The translations under genes and the position numbers were made by a program. From positions 38,476 to 102,475 of the forward strand of contig JAIORA010000047.1 in NCBI GenBank assembly GCA_021108375.1: a stretch of 64,000 bases of DNA, in the 5' to 3' direction. This stretch comes from Anaerohalosphaeraceae bacterium (lineage in GTDB: Bacteria; Planctomycetota; Phycisphaerae; Sedimentisphaerales; UBA12454). A model generated the notes under the pieces. That model was not told where the DNA came from and made no database searches. It saw nothing but the letters and a program-made list of their open reading frames with translations. Below, piece by piece: positions 51,572 to 60,224 of this stretch (its first letter is position 1; every line of letters begins with the position of its first letter).

Positions 51572-54500
51572 ATGGATAGAAACATCGTACGTTTTGGATT
51601 AATAGCTATGGCGGTATTGGTACTGTTTGCGGCATTTCAGCTTTACCCGCCGAACAAAACGCTAAAGCCGGGCCTTGACCTTGCAGGCGGCACGAGCCTT
51701 GTGTATGAGATTGACAGTACCGGACTTGAGAGCAGAGAAATAACAAATCTCGCACAGCGACTCATACCTATTCTTCGCAAGCGTATCGACCCTGACAACA
51801 TTCAGAATATCGTTATGCGTCCTCACGGCGATACGAGAATCGAAATTCAGGTACCACTTGCCAGTGCTGATACACATCTTAAACGCGCTGCTTACGACGA
51901 AGCGATGGCTGCTCTGGAACAGGGCAATATAAATCTGGCGGTAATAAAACGTTCGCTGGCAAAAGACACAACTGTTCGCGCCGTGGAATTTGCGGAATTT
52001 GCTGCCGATTCTAACGATAGAAGTACCATTCTCGAAAAGCTGGCCAAAGCCTACGACAATCTCAAAGTTGTCCAGGCTGAAAGAGACTTGACCAAGGCCA
52101 AACTTGATACGATTGCAGAGTATTTTGAGGAGTTCCAGGTCTTGCAAAGTTCGTTGCAGCAGATTGCAATGGATAGTATAAAAACCGACCCTAACAGCCA
52201 GATGAAAGGTATCGAATTCGTTGCTGGCTTGACATCTGACCCTGAAAAGGCTAAGGAAAAAATCTTTGAATATATCGAAATATATAAAACCTGGAGCAAG
52301 GCTGTTAACGAGTTGACCGACCCGCAGACCGGCCTTAACGCACTTTACAGAGATGCCGAGAACGGCTTGAAAAACTTCAATCTCAGCAGCGATGCCCTGG
52401 CTGGAATACTTGAAATGCCCGAAAGCTCCATCAAAAGAGCGGAGATTGTCAGCGGTTATAAGGCCGCTTTCCCGGAACGAAGTGAAAACATTGATAACCT
52501 CGTAACCATCTTCAAGGATTACCGCTCTGTCAGAGGCAGGATAGACGGGCCGGAAGATGTTAAGAGAATGCTCAAAGGTGCCGGCGTACTTGAGTTTCGC
52601 ATTCTGCCCAGACTCGATGACGGCCAAACCAACCGTGATGAAATACTTCCTTATTCCGATGCCCTGAAAATTAAAGGACCTAAACTCGCCTCAGACGATA
52701 AGTACATCTGGATGGAAATTGAGGATTTCGAAGGTGGAAGCTGGCGGCCAAGCGAAAGGAATCAGATTGTAGTTGGCGCTTTTGCCGATAAGTTTTATGT
52801 CCTGACAAGCAATCAGAAAGGCCAGTGCCTTTTGAAACATACCGGCAGCAAGCCCTGGAAACTCCAGAAAGCAAGACCGTCGGCAGATGATATGGGCAAA
52901 AGAGCTATCGCTTTTACGTTCGATGAAATTGGCGGAAAACTGTTTTACAGCCTGACAAGAGATAACCTTCAAAGGCCGTTGTGCATAGTCCTTGATGGTC
53001 AGGCAATTTCAGCTCCGAATATCAGTTCTGCTATCCGAACCAGCGGAATCATAACCGGCTCGTTTTCGATGATTGACCAAATTGATATGGTTGACAAACT
53101 CAATGCCGGCTCGCTTCCCGCAAGGCTCATTGAGCCGCCCCTTTCGGAAAAAACGATGGGTGCAACCATCGGTGCAGACAATCGCGACAAGGGTGTTATC
53201 GCGGGGTTCGTGGGAATGGGCGTGGTAGCGGCGTTTATGCTGGTTTACTATATGCGGGCAGGCCTTATCGCTGATATGGCACTGTTTATGAATATCCTGT
53301 TTATCCTGGGAATGATGGCTCTCAGCCGGGCAACTTTCACCCTGCCGGGCATTGCCGGTATCATTCTTACTATTGGTATGAGCGTTGACGCGAACGTGCT
53401 GATTTTCGAAAGAATCAGAGAGGAGCAACTACGTGGCTCATCGCTGAGAATTGCCATTGAAAACGGCTATCAACGGGCCTTCAGTACAATTCTCGATGCC
53501 AACATTACCACGTTCATTACAGCCTTGATACTTTATATGGTAGCCTCGGAAGAAATCAAGGGTTTTGCACTGACGTTAATGCTCGGTATCGCTTCGAGTA
53601 TGTTCACCGCCCTGTTCGCAACGAGGGTTGTCTTTCAATGGCTTCTGGACAAAGGTATTATTAAAGACCACCTTATGATGTTGCGTCTTGTAAAGAAACC
53701 CAACATTAACTGGATGAAGCTGCGGCACGCAATGTTCGGCTTTTCAATGCTGATGATTGCAGGCGGGCTGTTTGTTTTCTTCTCGCGTGATGAAGCCAAA
53801 AACAGCAAGTACGATATTGAGTTTACGGGCGGAACGAGTGTTCAGATAAATCTCAAGGCCGAAAATCCTCTGGAACGGACGGAAATAGAATCGCTCATAA
53901 GGAATAAAGGCAAAGAGCTTAATAACCCTGCTATTGCCTCAGCGAACGTTTACAGCGTTGGCGAAAAGGATTCTAAAACACAATACGAAATCACCACGAC
54001 CGAAACCAATAAGGCTACAGTTGAAATCACTCTCAGCGAACCTAACCAGACTGCCGAGACCATTATTGCTGGAATCGAGAAAGCCCAAAAAACAAAACGC
54101 GGCAGACTCACAAATCTCATCGTTACCGCAGATTCCGCAAACCCTGCCAAATTTATTGTTGCTACCAGCCAGGTCAATAAGTCTGTCATTTCCTCGATAC
54201 TTCAAAACGCTTTTGGCCCAACAGCCCGGATAACCGAGCCGGTAGTCGATGAGATAGTCAGCCGAGCAGTCAAGGAGGCTTTCCAGGGTAAACTTGAGAT
54301 TATGGAAAATTTGAAGCCAAAAATAGTTTCCGCTGAAAAAATCGATGAGACTATTCTGGTTAAAATGCCTGAACTTAGCGACTTTTTCGGTGGTGTAAAA
54401 ATCGAATTTACTGTCGAACAGTCGGCAACTATCGAGAATATCGGCAAGAGGCTCAAGGACCTTCAGTTTAAACCTGATATGCAGGACATCCTCTGGCACC

Positions 54501-55270
54501 AGTACAAGCTGTACGACAAGAACCTCAACGAGGCCAGGGGCGATGTCAAATTAACCAGCTTTATATATGTCAGTGCCGAGCCTGAAGCCGGGTACAGAGA
54601 CTTAAGTGCTAATGAGTGGTCCAACTTTGTAGATAATGAAACATCAAAGATTACCAGTGCCGCTACGATGCAGACTTCGCTGCCTCGGGTAACTCAGATT
54701 GCTCCATCCATCGGAAAACAGGCAAAACAAAGAGCGATAGCGGCCATCATACTTTCTCTGCTGGCAATTATTGCTTACATCTGGGTACGCTTTGGAACCG
54801 CTCGTTACGGCGTAGCGGCAATCGTAGCCCTTGTTCACGATGTCTGCATAACGCTTGGAGTGGTAACCGGCTGTACATATCTGGCAGGCACAAGTTTTGG
54901 CCAGGCAATTGGTATCGGCGATTTCAAAATCGACCTTGCGATGATAGCTGCCTTTTTGACTATTATCGGTTATTCGCTTAATGATACCATCGTTGTCTTT
55001 GACAGAATCCGTGAGAACAAAGGCAGGCTCGCTGCTATCAATCCGCAGATTCTTACAGACAGTATAAATCAGACGCTTTCAAGGACTTTGCTCACATCCT
55101 TTACAACTTTTATGGTTGTGCTCGTAATGTACATTTATGGCGGAGCAGGCCTTAGAGGCTTCACTTTTGCGATGCTGGTTGGTATTGTAGTCGGTACTTA
55201 TTCTTCTATCGCAATCGCAGCTCCTATACTCATAATTGGAAAAAAGACAAAAGCTGCAAGTCAAAAATAG
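51572..55270 (+). CDS. secDF: protein-export membrane protein SecD-SecF fusion
   Basis: A 1232-residue fusion. SecD part: first helix (8-24), LKPGLDLAGGTSLVYEID (31-48), long P1 periplasmic domain, then helices with IGMSVDANVLIFERIREE (about 604-621). SecF part from about 710: helix, YDIEFTGGTSVQI, a second periplasmic domain and IGYSLNDTIVVFDRIREN near 1130. The conserved Asp/Arg residues of the proton path are present. Compared with separate E. coli SecD plus SecF (about 940 residues) there are roughly 300 extra residues, mainly a charged helical insertion at about 100-325 in P1 and an enlarged SecF periplasmic loop. SecDF pulls exported proteins using proton motive force. Confidence 0.95.
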   Translation: MDRNIVRFGLIAMAVLVLFAAFQLYPPNKTLKPGLDLAGGTSLVYEIDSTGLESREITNLAQRLIPILRKRIDPDNIQNIVMRPHGDTRIEIQVPLASADTHLKRAAYDEAMAALEQGNINLAVIKRSLAKDTTVRAVEFAEFAADSNDRSTILEKLAKAYDNLKVVQAERDLTKAKLDTIAEYFEEFQVLQSSLQQIAMDSIKTDPNSQMKGIEFVAGLTSDPEKAKEKIFEYIEIYKTWSKAVNELTDPQTGLNALYRDAENGLKNFNLSSDALAGILEMPESSIKRAEIVSGYKAAFPERSENIDNLVTIFKDYRSVRGRIDGPEDVKRMLKGAGVLEFRILPRLDDGQTNRDEILPYSDALKIKGPKLASDDKYIWMEIEDFEGGSWRPSERNQIVVGAFADKFYVLTSNQKGQCLLKHTGSKPWKLQKARPSADDMGKRAIAFTFDEIGGKLFYSLTRDNLQRPLCIVLDGQAISAPNISSAIRTSGIITGSFSMIDQIDMVDKLNAGSLPARLIEPPLSEKTMGATIGADNRDKGVIAGFVGMGVVAAFMLVYYMRAGLIADMALFMNILFILGMMALSRATFTLPGIAGIILTIGMSVDANVLIFERIREEQLRGSSLRIAIENGYQRAFSTILDANITTFITALILYMVASEEIKGFALTLMLGIASSMFTALFATRVVFQWLLDKGIIKDHLMMLRLVKKPNINWMKLRHAMFGFSMLMIAGGLFVFFSRDEAKNSKYDIEFTGGTSVQINLKAENPLERTEIESLIRNKGKELNNPAIASANVYSVGEKDSKTQYEITTTETNKATVEITLSEPNQTAETIIAGIEKAQKTKRGRLTNLIVTADSANPAKFIVATSQVNKSVISSILQNAFGPTARITEPVVDEIVSRAVKEAFQGKLEIMENLKPKIVSAEKIDETILVKMPELSDFFGGVKIEFTVEQSATIENIGKRLKDLQFKPDMQDILWHQYKLYDKNLNEARGDVKLTSFIYVSAEPEAGYRDLSANEWSNFVDNETSKITSAATMQTSLPRVTQIAPSIGKQAKQRAIAAIILSLLAIIAYIWVRFGTARYGVAAIVALVHDVCITLGVVTGCTYLAGTSFGQAIGIGDFKIDLAMIAAFLTIIGYSLNDTIVVFDRIRENKGRLAAINPQILTDSINQTLSRTLLTSFTTFMVVLVMYIYGGAGLRGFTFAMLVGIVVGTYSSIAIAAPILIIGKKTKAASQK

Positions 55271-55271
55271 T

Positions 55272-55676
55272 ATGCGGAAAGACGTAAAAACAGGAATGTT
55301 TATAGGTACGGGGCTTTGCCTCGTTGGCCTTGTCTGGTTTTGTGCCGAGCAAAGGATTTCCCTCTCTCCCGGCCCAAGACCGGGTAGAGATATAGAAAAA
55401 ATAGTGGAGGCTCCTGTTACAGTTTACGAGCCGCCACGATTGCCTCAAAAAGCGATTGCCCCCGCTCCACCAAAACAGCCAAAGGTCGTAACATCGCCCG
55501 CCTCGGTCAGGATGGCCGTTCATACCGTAAAACCCGGCCAGACTCTAAGCGACATCTCAAAAATATATTACAACACCACACAAAACTGGAAAAAGATTTA
55601 CGAAGCGAACAGACAAAAATTCCCAAAAGGCCCCAACGCAATTAAAACCGGCATAAAATTGGTAATACCAGAATAA
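55272..55676 (+). CDS. membrane-anchored LysM protein
   Basis: A 134-residue bitopic protein: N-terminal helix (TGMFIGTGLCLVGLVWFCA), a proline-rich linker (about 45-80) and a C-terminal LysM domain (VHTVKPGQTLSDISKIYY...NWKKIYEANRQ...IKTGIKLVIPE). It should bind peptidoglycan while tethered to the inner membrane. It starts one base after the secDF stop, so it is coupled to the translocase operon. ATG 55272 is preferred over an upstream start inside secDF. Confidence 0.85.
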   Translation: MRKDVKTGMFIGTGLCLVGLVWFCAEQRISLSPGPRPGRDIEKIVEAPVTVYEPPRLPQKAIAPAPPKQPKVVTSPASVRMAVHTVKPGQTLSDISKIYYNTTQNWKKIYEANRQKFPKGPNAIKTGIKLVIPE

Positions 55677-55681
55677 ACTTG

Positions 55682-56437
55682 CTAAAGATGCTTTGCGGCG
55701 GCCTTATCTATTATCCAGACCACCTTATCGAGTATCGGCCATAGAGTATGAACCGGATACTTAACTTCATCCTGCCCTCCGGTAAGAACATCACGCACTA
55801 TCCCGGCCTTTTCGGCACCTGAAATCATAATTGCAATCTGTTCAGCCGCGCACATAACCGGATGTGTCAGGGTAATCCTATCGAGTCCGCCTTCCATCTG
55901 GTAAACAACGCTTACAATATCATCCGTATCAAACAGAGCATAAGAATTCGGAAGCAGTGAACCTATGTGCCCATCTGGCCCCATTCCAAGAATTATCAAA
56001 TCAAATACCGGCATCTGGCCTTGTTCCAATCCGAAAACATCAAGAATGGTCTTTTCATATTCGGTAACCGCGGCAATATAATTATTATTTTCACCGAAGA
56101 TTCTGTGAATATTTCCCCGGGCGACAGGCACAGCCGACAGAAATGTTTCAGCGGCAAGTTTATAATTGCTTCCCGGCGAGTCAGGGCTTACGCACCTTTC
56201 ATCTACCCAGAACAGATGAATTTTATCCCAGTCCATATTCTGAACGTTTTCATCTTCTGCCAGAAGTTCGTAAAACCTCTGAGGAGTTTTCCCGCCGGAG
56301 ATGGCGAGATTGAATCGGCCGTTTCGGCCAATTGCCTCCTCGGCAGATTGCAGAAAAATTTCAAGAGACTTGGTTGCAAGATGGTTATAGTCGTCAACCT
56401 CAAAAATATTGAGCTTATCATTAGCCAACGTTTTCAA
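55682..56437 (-). CDS. pgl: 6-phosphogluconolactonase
   Basis: A 251-residue DevB/SOL-type lactonase for the second oxidative pentose-phosphate step. It has LAISGGKTPQRFYELLA (about 43-59), KIHLFWVDERCVSPDSPGSNY and ILGMGPDGHIGSLLPN (about 148-163), plus VMCAAEQIAIMISGAEKAG. gnd, the next enzyme, lies 40 kb away in this window. It converges with the LysM gene, five bases between stops. Confidence 0.93.
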   Translation of the reverse strand: MKTLANDKLNIFEVDDYNHLATKSLEIFLQSAEEAIGRNGRFNLAISGGKTPQRFYELLAEDENVQNMDWDKIHLFWVDERCVSPDSPGSNYKLAAETFLSAVPVARGNIHRIFGENNNYIAAVTEYEKTILDVFGLEQGQMPVFDLIILGMGPDGHIGSLLPNSYALFDTDDIVSVVYQMEGGLDRITLTHPVMCAAEQIAIMISGAEKAGIVRDVLTGGQDEVKYPVHTLWPILDKVVWIIDKAAAKHL

Positions 56438-56602
56438 TTGAATCTCCCCGAATTAAAGACAAAACAGACATCCTGTCCGAACAAACACATTTTACCGTTA
56501 TTCGGCAATCTATCTATAAAAATTTGTTATATTTTTTTCTCTCTCTTTATAATTTTCGATAACTAATTGCTCATTAAGCAGTTATATTCCCCGGGCTTTT
56601 AT

Positions 56603-56640
56603 GCAACTAAGTTGCGTTTGCACTGATATTAGTTTATATT
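56603..56640 (+). promoter_or_regulatory. promoter with perfect GCAACT-A-AGTTGC palindrome at the -35
   Basis: GCAACT (56603-56608), A, AGTTGC (56610-56615) is a perfect palindrome whose right arm overlaps the -35 TTGCGT (56612-56617). A 17-bp spacer leads to TATATT (56635-56640), giving a start near 56647. The geometry is that of a repressor site. Metal-responsive regulation is suggested only by the His-rich product. The rest of 56438-56602 is AT-rich with no feature I recognise. Confidence 0.5.
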
Positions 56641-56670
56641 TACTGCGTCAATTTTTATGGGAGTTAGTTT

Positions 56671-57384
56671 ATGTCAAAAGACAATATCGCAAGGCACATA
56701 TACATCGAATTGAAAGAGCACGTCCCGTTTACTCTTGTCGGAGCAGTTTTAGGGGTTGCGTTTATGCTGTTATTCAGGGGTTTAAGCAAATCTGCCAGTC
56801 ATAGCCTGTTTGCTGTTTTTCATCCTGCCCACGTTGTTCTCAGCGCTATGGCAACCGCTGCGATGTTCAAAATACATCGGGTTAAAACTACTTTTTTTAC
56901 CGTTCTTATTGTCGGATACATAGGCTCAATAGGCATAGCAACTCTCAGCGATTCGGTTATTCCATTTTTTGGGGGAAAACTTTTGGGACTCGACATTCCC
57001 ACTCATCATCACGCCCACGAAGCCAGCGAGCATTCTGATACCATCGCCTGCGCCGAGCCGCACAAGCAACCCAAAGGCATTCATCTGGGTTTTATTGAAG
57101 AATGGTACATTGTAAACCCTGCCGCGATTTTCGGCGTTATAATCGCCTGGTTTTATCCGAGAACAAAATCCTCTCACGCAGGACACGTCCTAATCAGTAC
57201 CTGGGCTTCATCGGCTTATATACTTATGACGGCTCAAAACCAGATTACATTTGTAGCGGCAATGGCTATGGTTCTTGTGCTTTTCATTTCGATATGGCTG
57301 CCCTGCTGCCTAAGCGATATTATTTTTCCGCTGCTTTTGGCCGGTCGGCCTCACAGTTGTAAAAAATGTGAGACGAAAGAGTAA
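56671..57384 (+). CDS. His-rich polytopic membrane protein of unknown function
   Basis: A 237-residue protein with about six membrane helices (near 20-40, 47-62, 74-105, 152-166, 175-192, 198-222). The central hydrophilic loop THHHAHEASEHSDTIACAEPH (about 110-130) and nearby IHLG are rich in His and carboxylates. FHPAHVVLSA places two His at the edge of a helix, and the tail has CC and a CKKC pair. The pattern suggests a metal-binding membrane protein or transporter. I recognise no family. GGGAG lies seven bases before the ATG. Confidence 0.6.
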   Translation: MSKDNIARHIYIELKEHVPFTLVGAVLGVAFMLLFRGLSKSASHSLFAVFHPAHVVLSAMATAAMFKIHRVKTTFFTVLIVGYIGSIGIATLSDSVIPFFGGKLLGLDIPTHHHAHEASEHSDTIACAEPHKQPKGIHLGFIEEWYIVNPAAIFGVIIAWFYPRTKSSHAGHVLISTWASSAYILMTAQNQITFVAAMAMVLVLFISIWLPCCLSDIIFPLLLAGRPHSCKKCETKE

Positions 57385-57412
57385 TATCCCGCAAAATTGC
57401 GAAAGGCGACAA

Positions 57413-58357
57413 ATGAGCAAAAAAACACAATTAATTGTATTGCTGACAGCAGCCTTTGTACTCACTGGCTGCGCTGGCCAGCAAAAATCTTCTAAGGGTA
57501 CAATTTTGGCTGATAGCGAAATGGTTAACATTCATCTGTTTGCCGGCAGGTTGACGATGACTGTAAAATCAATCGAAAAGGACAGGATTAACATTGGCAA
57601 TACAGACAATACAGTAAATCTCTACCTGGACACAGACCAGGTTTATGTAAACAACCGCTACCTGACCCCGCTCGGCAGAACAAAAAAGATTAAAGGGCTT
57701 CTGTGCGTTCGCGCGAGCATCGTAAATGACATTCAAAAAGTACTGCCGACTAAAGAGCCGGAACTTGTAATTACGCCCGTTAAGCCCTCAGCCGAACTGT
57801 CGCTGCTGAAAAATCATTCTAAATGGCTCATTATTGTTGACCCCGGTCACGGCGGAAAAGACCCCGGTGCGATAAGTCCCTATGGCTTTTATGAGAAAAC
57901 CGTAAATCTAAGTGTCGCTGCACAGATTACCGAAATGCTCAAAGACAAGGGCTACAAAGTGATAATGACCAGAGATGACGACACATTTATAGAACTCGAA
58001 GAGCGTGCCGCAATCGCAAATAGAAACAAAGCCAGCCTGTTTATAAGCATACACGCTGATTCCTGTGCCACAAGCACAGCAAATGGTTTTACTGTTTATA
58101 TCTCCCGTTCGGCATCCCTCGCAGCCAAAAATCTTGCGGGGTCGATAGATAACCAGATGAAAAAAACCGGAACAAAAAGCAAAGGCACCAGAAAGGCCGA
58201 CTTTCGCGTTCTCGTCCAGAGCCAATGCCCTGCCGTGCTGATAGAACTTGGATATTTATCCAATTATTGGGAAGAAAAAAAACTCAGAAATGAAAATATG
58301 CAGCGAATTTTGGCTGGTGCTATAACTGCCGGCATAGTAAACTATACAGACAAATAA
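57413..58357 (+). CDS. N-acetylmuramoyl-L-alanine amidase (AmiC type), lipoprotein
   Basis: A 314-residue zinc amidase. The lipobox LTGCAG gives a lipidated Cys near residue 21. A beta-rich N-terminal domain (about 30-125) precedes the amidase_3 domain with IIVDPGHGGKDPGA (first zinc His, about 142), FYEKTVNL (zinc Glu), SIHADSC (second His) and AVLIELGYLSN (catalytic Glu). It cleaves the peptide stem from peptidoglycan, for instance at division. ATG 57413, preceded by AAAGGCGAC, gives a proper signal peptide; the upstream start at 57368 would not. Confidence 0.9.
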   Translation: MSKKTQLIVLLTAAFVLTGCAGQQKSSKGTILADSEMVNIHLFAGRLTMTVKSIEKDRINIGNTDNTVNLYLDTDQVYVNNRYLTPLGRTKKIKGLLCVRASIVNDIQKVLPTKEPELVITPVKPSAELSLLKNHSKWLIIVDPGHGGKDPGAISPYGFYEKTVNLSVAAQITEMLKDKGYKVIMTRDDDTFIELEERAAIANRNKASLFISIHADSCATSTANGFTVYISRSASLAAKNLAGSIDNQMKKTGTKSKGTRKADFRVLVQSQCPAVLIELGYLSNYWEEKKLRNENMQRILAGAITAGIVNYTDK

Positions 58358-58403
58358 ACACCATTCGTTTCAGTTTAACTTGTTTGACTTCTGCCTGAAT
58401 TAG

Positions 58404-58485
58404 TAGAAGCTATCCCAAAACCCTTATTTTTGGCACTGGCAATGCCACGGATGGTGTTTATTATGGTTTTTGGGATGAATTATAA
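58404..58485 (+). repeat. 82-bp palindromic dispersed element, copy 2
   Basis: Second copy of the element at 51454-51535, with A-to-G changes at two positions. Its right end creates TATAAT (58481-58486), which could act as a -10 for the NusG paralogue whose ATG is at 58498. Confidence 0.8.
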
Positions 58486-58497
58486 TACAATATCCTT

Positions 58498-59052
58498 ATG
58501 CTAAAAGCCAAACAAAACCCATCCATCATCTGGCCGCCGGAGACAAGTATCGAAACGTTTTCTGGTACGTGGTGGGTTGCGCACACCAAGAGCAGAAACG
58601 AGAAGGCTTTTGCGATGCAAATGCAGAAAAAGAACATCAGCTACTTTTTGCCGATGACTGAAAATGTTTACAAACACAGCAGAAGAGTATTTCGCTCGAT
58701 ACTGCCGTTGTTCAGCGGTTATGTATTTTTTTGCGGCAGCGAAGAAGACCGTCTTGAAGCATTGAAAACAAACCGGATAGCCAACATTATTCCCATCGAA
58801 AACCAAAAGCAGTTTATAAACGAACTTCTTCCGATAGAAAGAGCTTTAACCAGCGGAATGAATCTGGCACCCTATGCATACATAAAAAAAGGACAGAATT
58901 GCAGAATTATCGCAGGCCCATTGCTGGACACTGAAGGCATAGTGGTAAGCGAGCTAAATAAGACCCGCCTTGTTCTGCAGATTGACATTCTTGGAAAGGC
59001 AACTTGTCTCGACATTGATGCTAACCTGCTGGAAATAATAGAAACAGACTAA
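58498..59052 (+). CDS. NusG-family transcription antitermination paralogue (RfaH/UpxY-like)
   Basis: A 184-residue protein with an NGN domain (GTWWVAHTKSRNEKAFAMQM, then YFLPMTENVYKHSRRVFRSILPLFSGYVFF, about 22-80) and a C-terminal KOW domain (KKGQNCRIIAGPLLDTEGIVV, about 124-144). Absence of the secE-nusG-rplK context and the sequence divergence indicate a specialised paralogue, which in other bacteria promotes elongation through long polysaccharide operons. Here it is not followed by such an operon but by a small membrane protein gene. Confidence 0.85.
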   Translation: MLKAKQNPSIIWPPETSIETFSGTWWVAHTKSRNEKAFAMQMQKKNISYFLPMTENVYKHSRRVFRSILPLFSGYVFFCGSEEDRLEALKTNRIANIIPIENQKQFINELLPIERALTSGMNLAPYAYIKKGQNCRIIAGPLLDTEGIVVSELNKTRLVLQIDILGKATCLDIDANLLEIIETD

Positions 59053-59067
59053 TTTCGGAGGTTCAAT

Positions 59068-59433
59068 ATGAATATCATCGTAAGAACCCTTTCAATTCTG
59101 TTGGTCGTGGATGCCATTTTTCTGATGGTCAAGCCCCAAATGTGCAAAACATATTTCACGATGCTCACACAGGGCAAAAGAATCTACCTTATGGCACTAA
59201 TCTACGCTGCGCTCGGCCTGGTCTTTTTGTTCGGCGCAGATGAAAGATGCAGCAGTGAGTATATCATCATCGCTTTTGGCATACTGGCACTGACTGTCGG
59301 CGTTTTAATCGTTGCTCTGCCCGACAAGGCCGCAAAATTTATAACTCGGCTTGCATCTTTCACCAACTTTACGTTGCGTCTTATCGCATTAGTTTACCTG
59401 CTCATCGCCGCTGTTGTGGTATATGCCTCTTAG
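59068..59433 (+). CDS. small polytopic membrane protein
   Basis: A 121-residue protein with four predicted membrane helices (about 5-20, 38-56, 64-84, 98-118) and short loops containing single Cys residues (QMCKTYF, ERCSSEY). GGAGG lies six bases before the ATG, 15 bp after the NusG paralogue stop, so the two are probably cotranscribed. I recognise no family. Confidence 0.6.
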   Translation: MNIIVRTLSILLVVDAIFLMVKPQMCKTYFTMLTQGKRIYLMALIYAALGLVFLFGADERCSSEYIIIAFGILALTVGVLIVALPDKAAKFITRLASFTNFTLRLIALVYLLIAAVVVYAS

Positions 59434-59446
59434 GACAGGAAACTGC

Positions 59447-60169
59447 CTATTTATTGGCGTTGATTATCTGGAAGCAGTCTTTAGGTTCGGCAGACAAAAC
59501 ATTCAGCAGTGCCTGTCGTTTCACTATTCCTAATTCCTGATGTCCGCAGGTTGCGCCCTGATTTTTGAGTGCGAAGAATTCCTCAGGTATCATTCCTGAC
59601 CGAAGACAAAATACGATTGATTTATCCTGAGATATTCGCCGGGCGGTAAAGGTGAAACTTTTCAAACCCATTTCTTTCAACTTACCATCAAACTCAAGCT
59701 CTCTGCCTGTGTACAAACTCATTACATCCCAGACTCCATCCATTGGGCCGCTAACCTTGATGTCAAAATCAGACGCGTTCGCAACGCCTTCCGGAAAAAG
59801 CTCGCCAGCGGCAAAACGAATGGCCTGGTATCCGGTTGAAACGCCTAAGCATAAATGATGAGGGGCGTGGGAAGCGTGCGTTTCCTCTTGTGCAGATGCA
59901 GAATCTGTTTCAGCAGCATTATGTTCGTGGTCATGGTCGTGTTCGTGGCTTTCGTGCCAGGCCATAGCCTGATTTAGCGTAATTGTTTCTATGTTCTCAT
60001 CAGCCTTGCAAACCTTCAACGGCGCAATTTGCCTGCTTAATTTTTCGATTTTTGCCGCTTTACCATCAGATTCATTTCCCGATTTACCGCAGCCGGGCAA
60101 AACCAAAAGACAACCTGTTAAAACCAATGCGACAGCAAAATTCCGTACATACCCTTTTTTTCTCGTCAT
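59447..60169 (-). CDS. His-rich lipoprotein with a FmdE-like domain (tentative)
   Basis: A 240-residue exported lipoprotein (lipobox LPGC, Cys near 27). It carries a His/acid-rich stretch HESHEHDHDHEHN (about 72-84) and HASHAPHHLCLG. The part HHLCLGVSTGYQAIRFAAGEL and SGPMDGVWDVMSLYTG resembles the FmdE fold, where an HxHLCPG-type motif binds metal, but Pro of the motif is missing and a homology search is needed. ATCGHQE near the C-terminus adds Cys and His. A periplasmic metal-binding role is inferred. Confidence 0.5.
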   Translation of the reverse strand: MTRKKGYVRNFAVALVLTGCLLVLPGCGKSGNESDGKAAKIEKLSRQIAPLKVCKADENIETITLNQAMAWHESHEHDHDHEHNAAETDSASAQEETHASHAPHHLCLGVSTGYQAIRFAAGELFPEGVANASDFDIKVSGPMDGVWDVMSLYTGRELEFDGKLKEMGLKSFTFTARRISQDKSIVFCLRSGMIPEEFFALKNQGATCGHQELGIVKRQALLNVLSAEPKDCFQIINANK

Positions 60170-60224
60170 AATTTTTCCTCATACATTTCATAAATAGTTT
60201 TTAGTTAAAATTAAAATTCACACA

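Noticed and set aside
51662..52627. 321-codon minus-strand open frame opposite secDF
   Set aside because: It is an antisense shadow of a clear SecD coding region, with no family features, no ribosome-binding site and no promoter.
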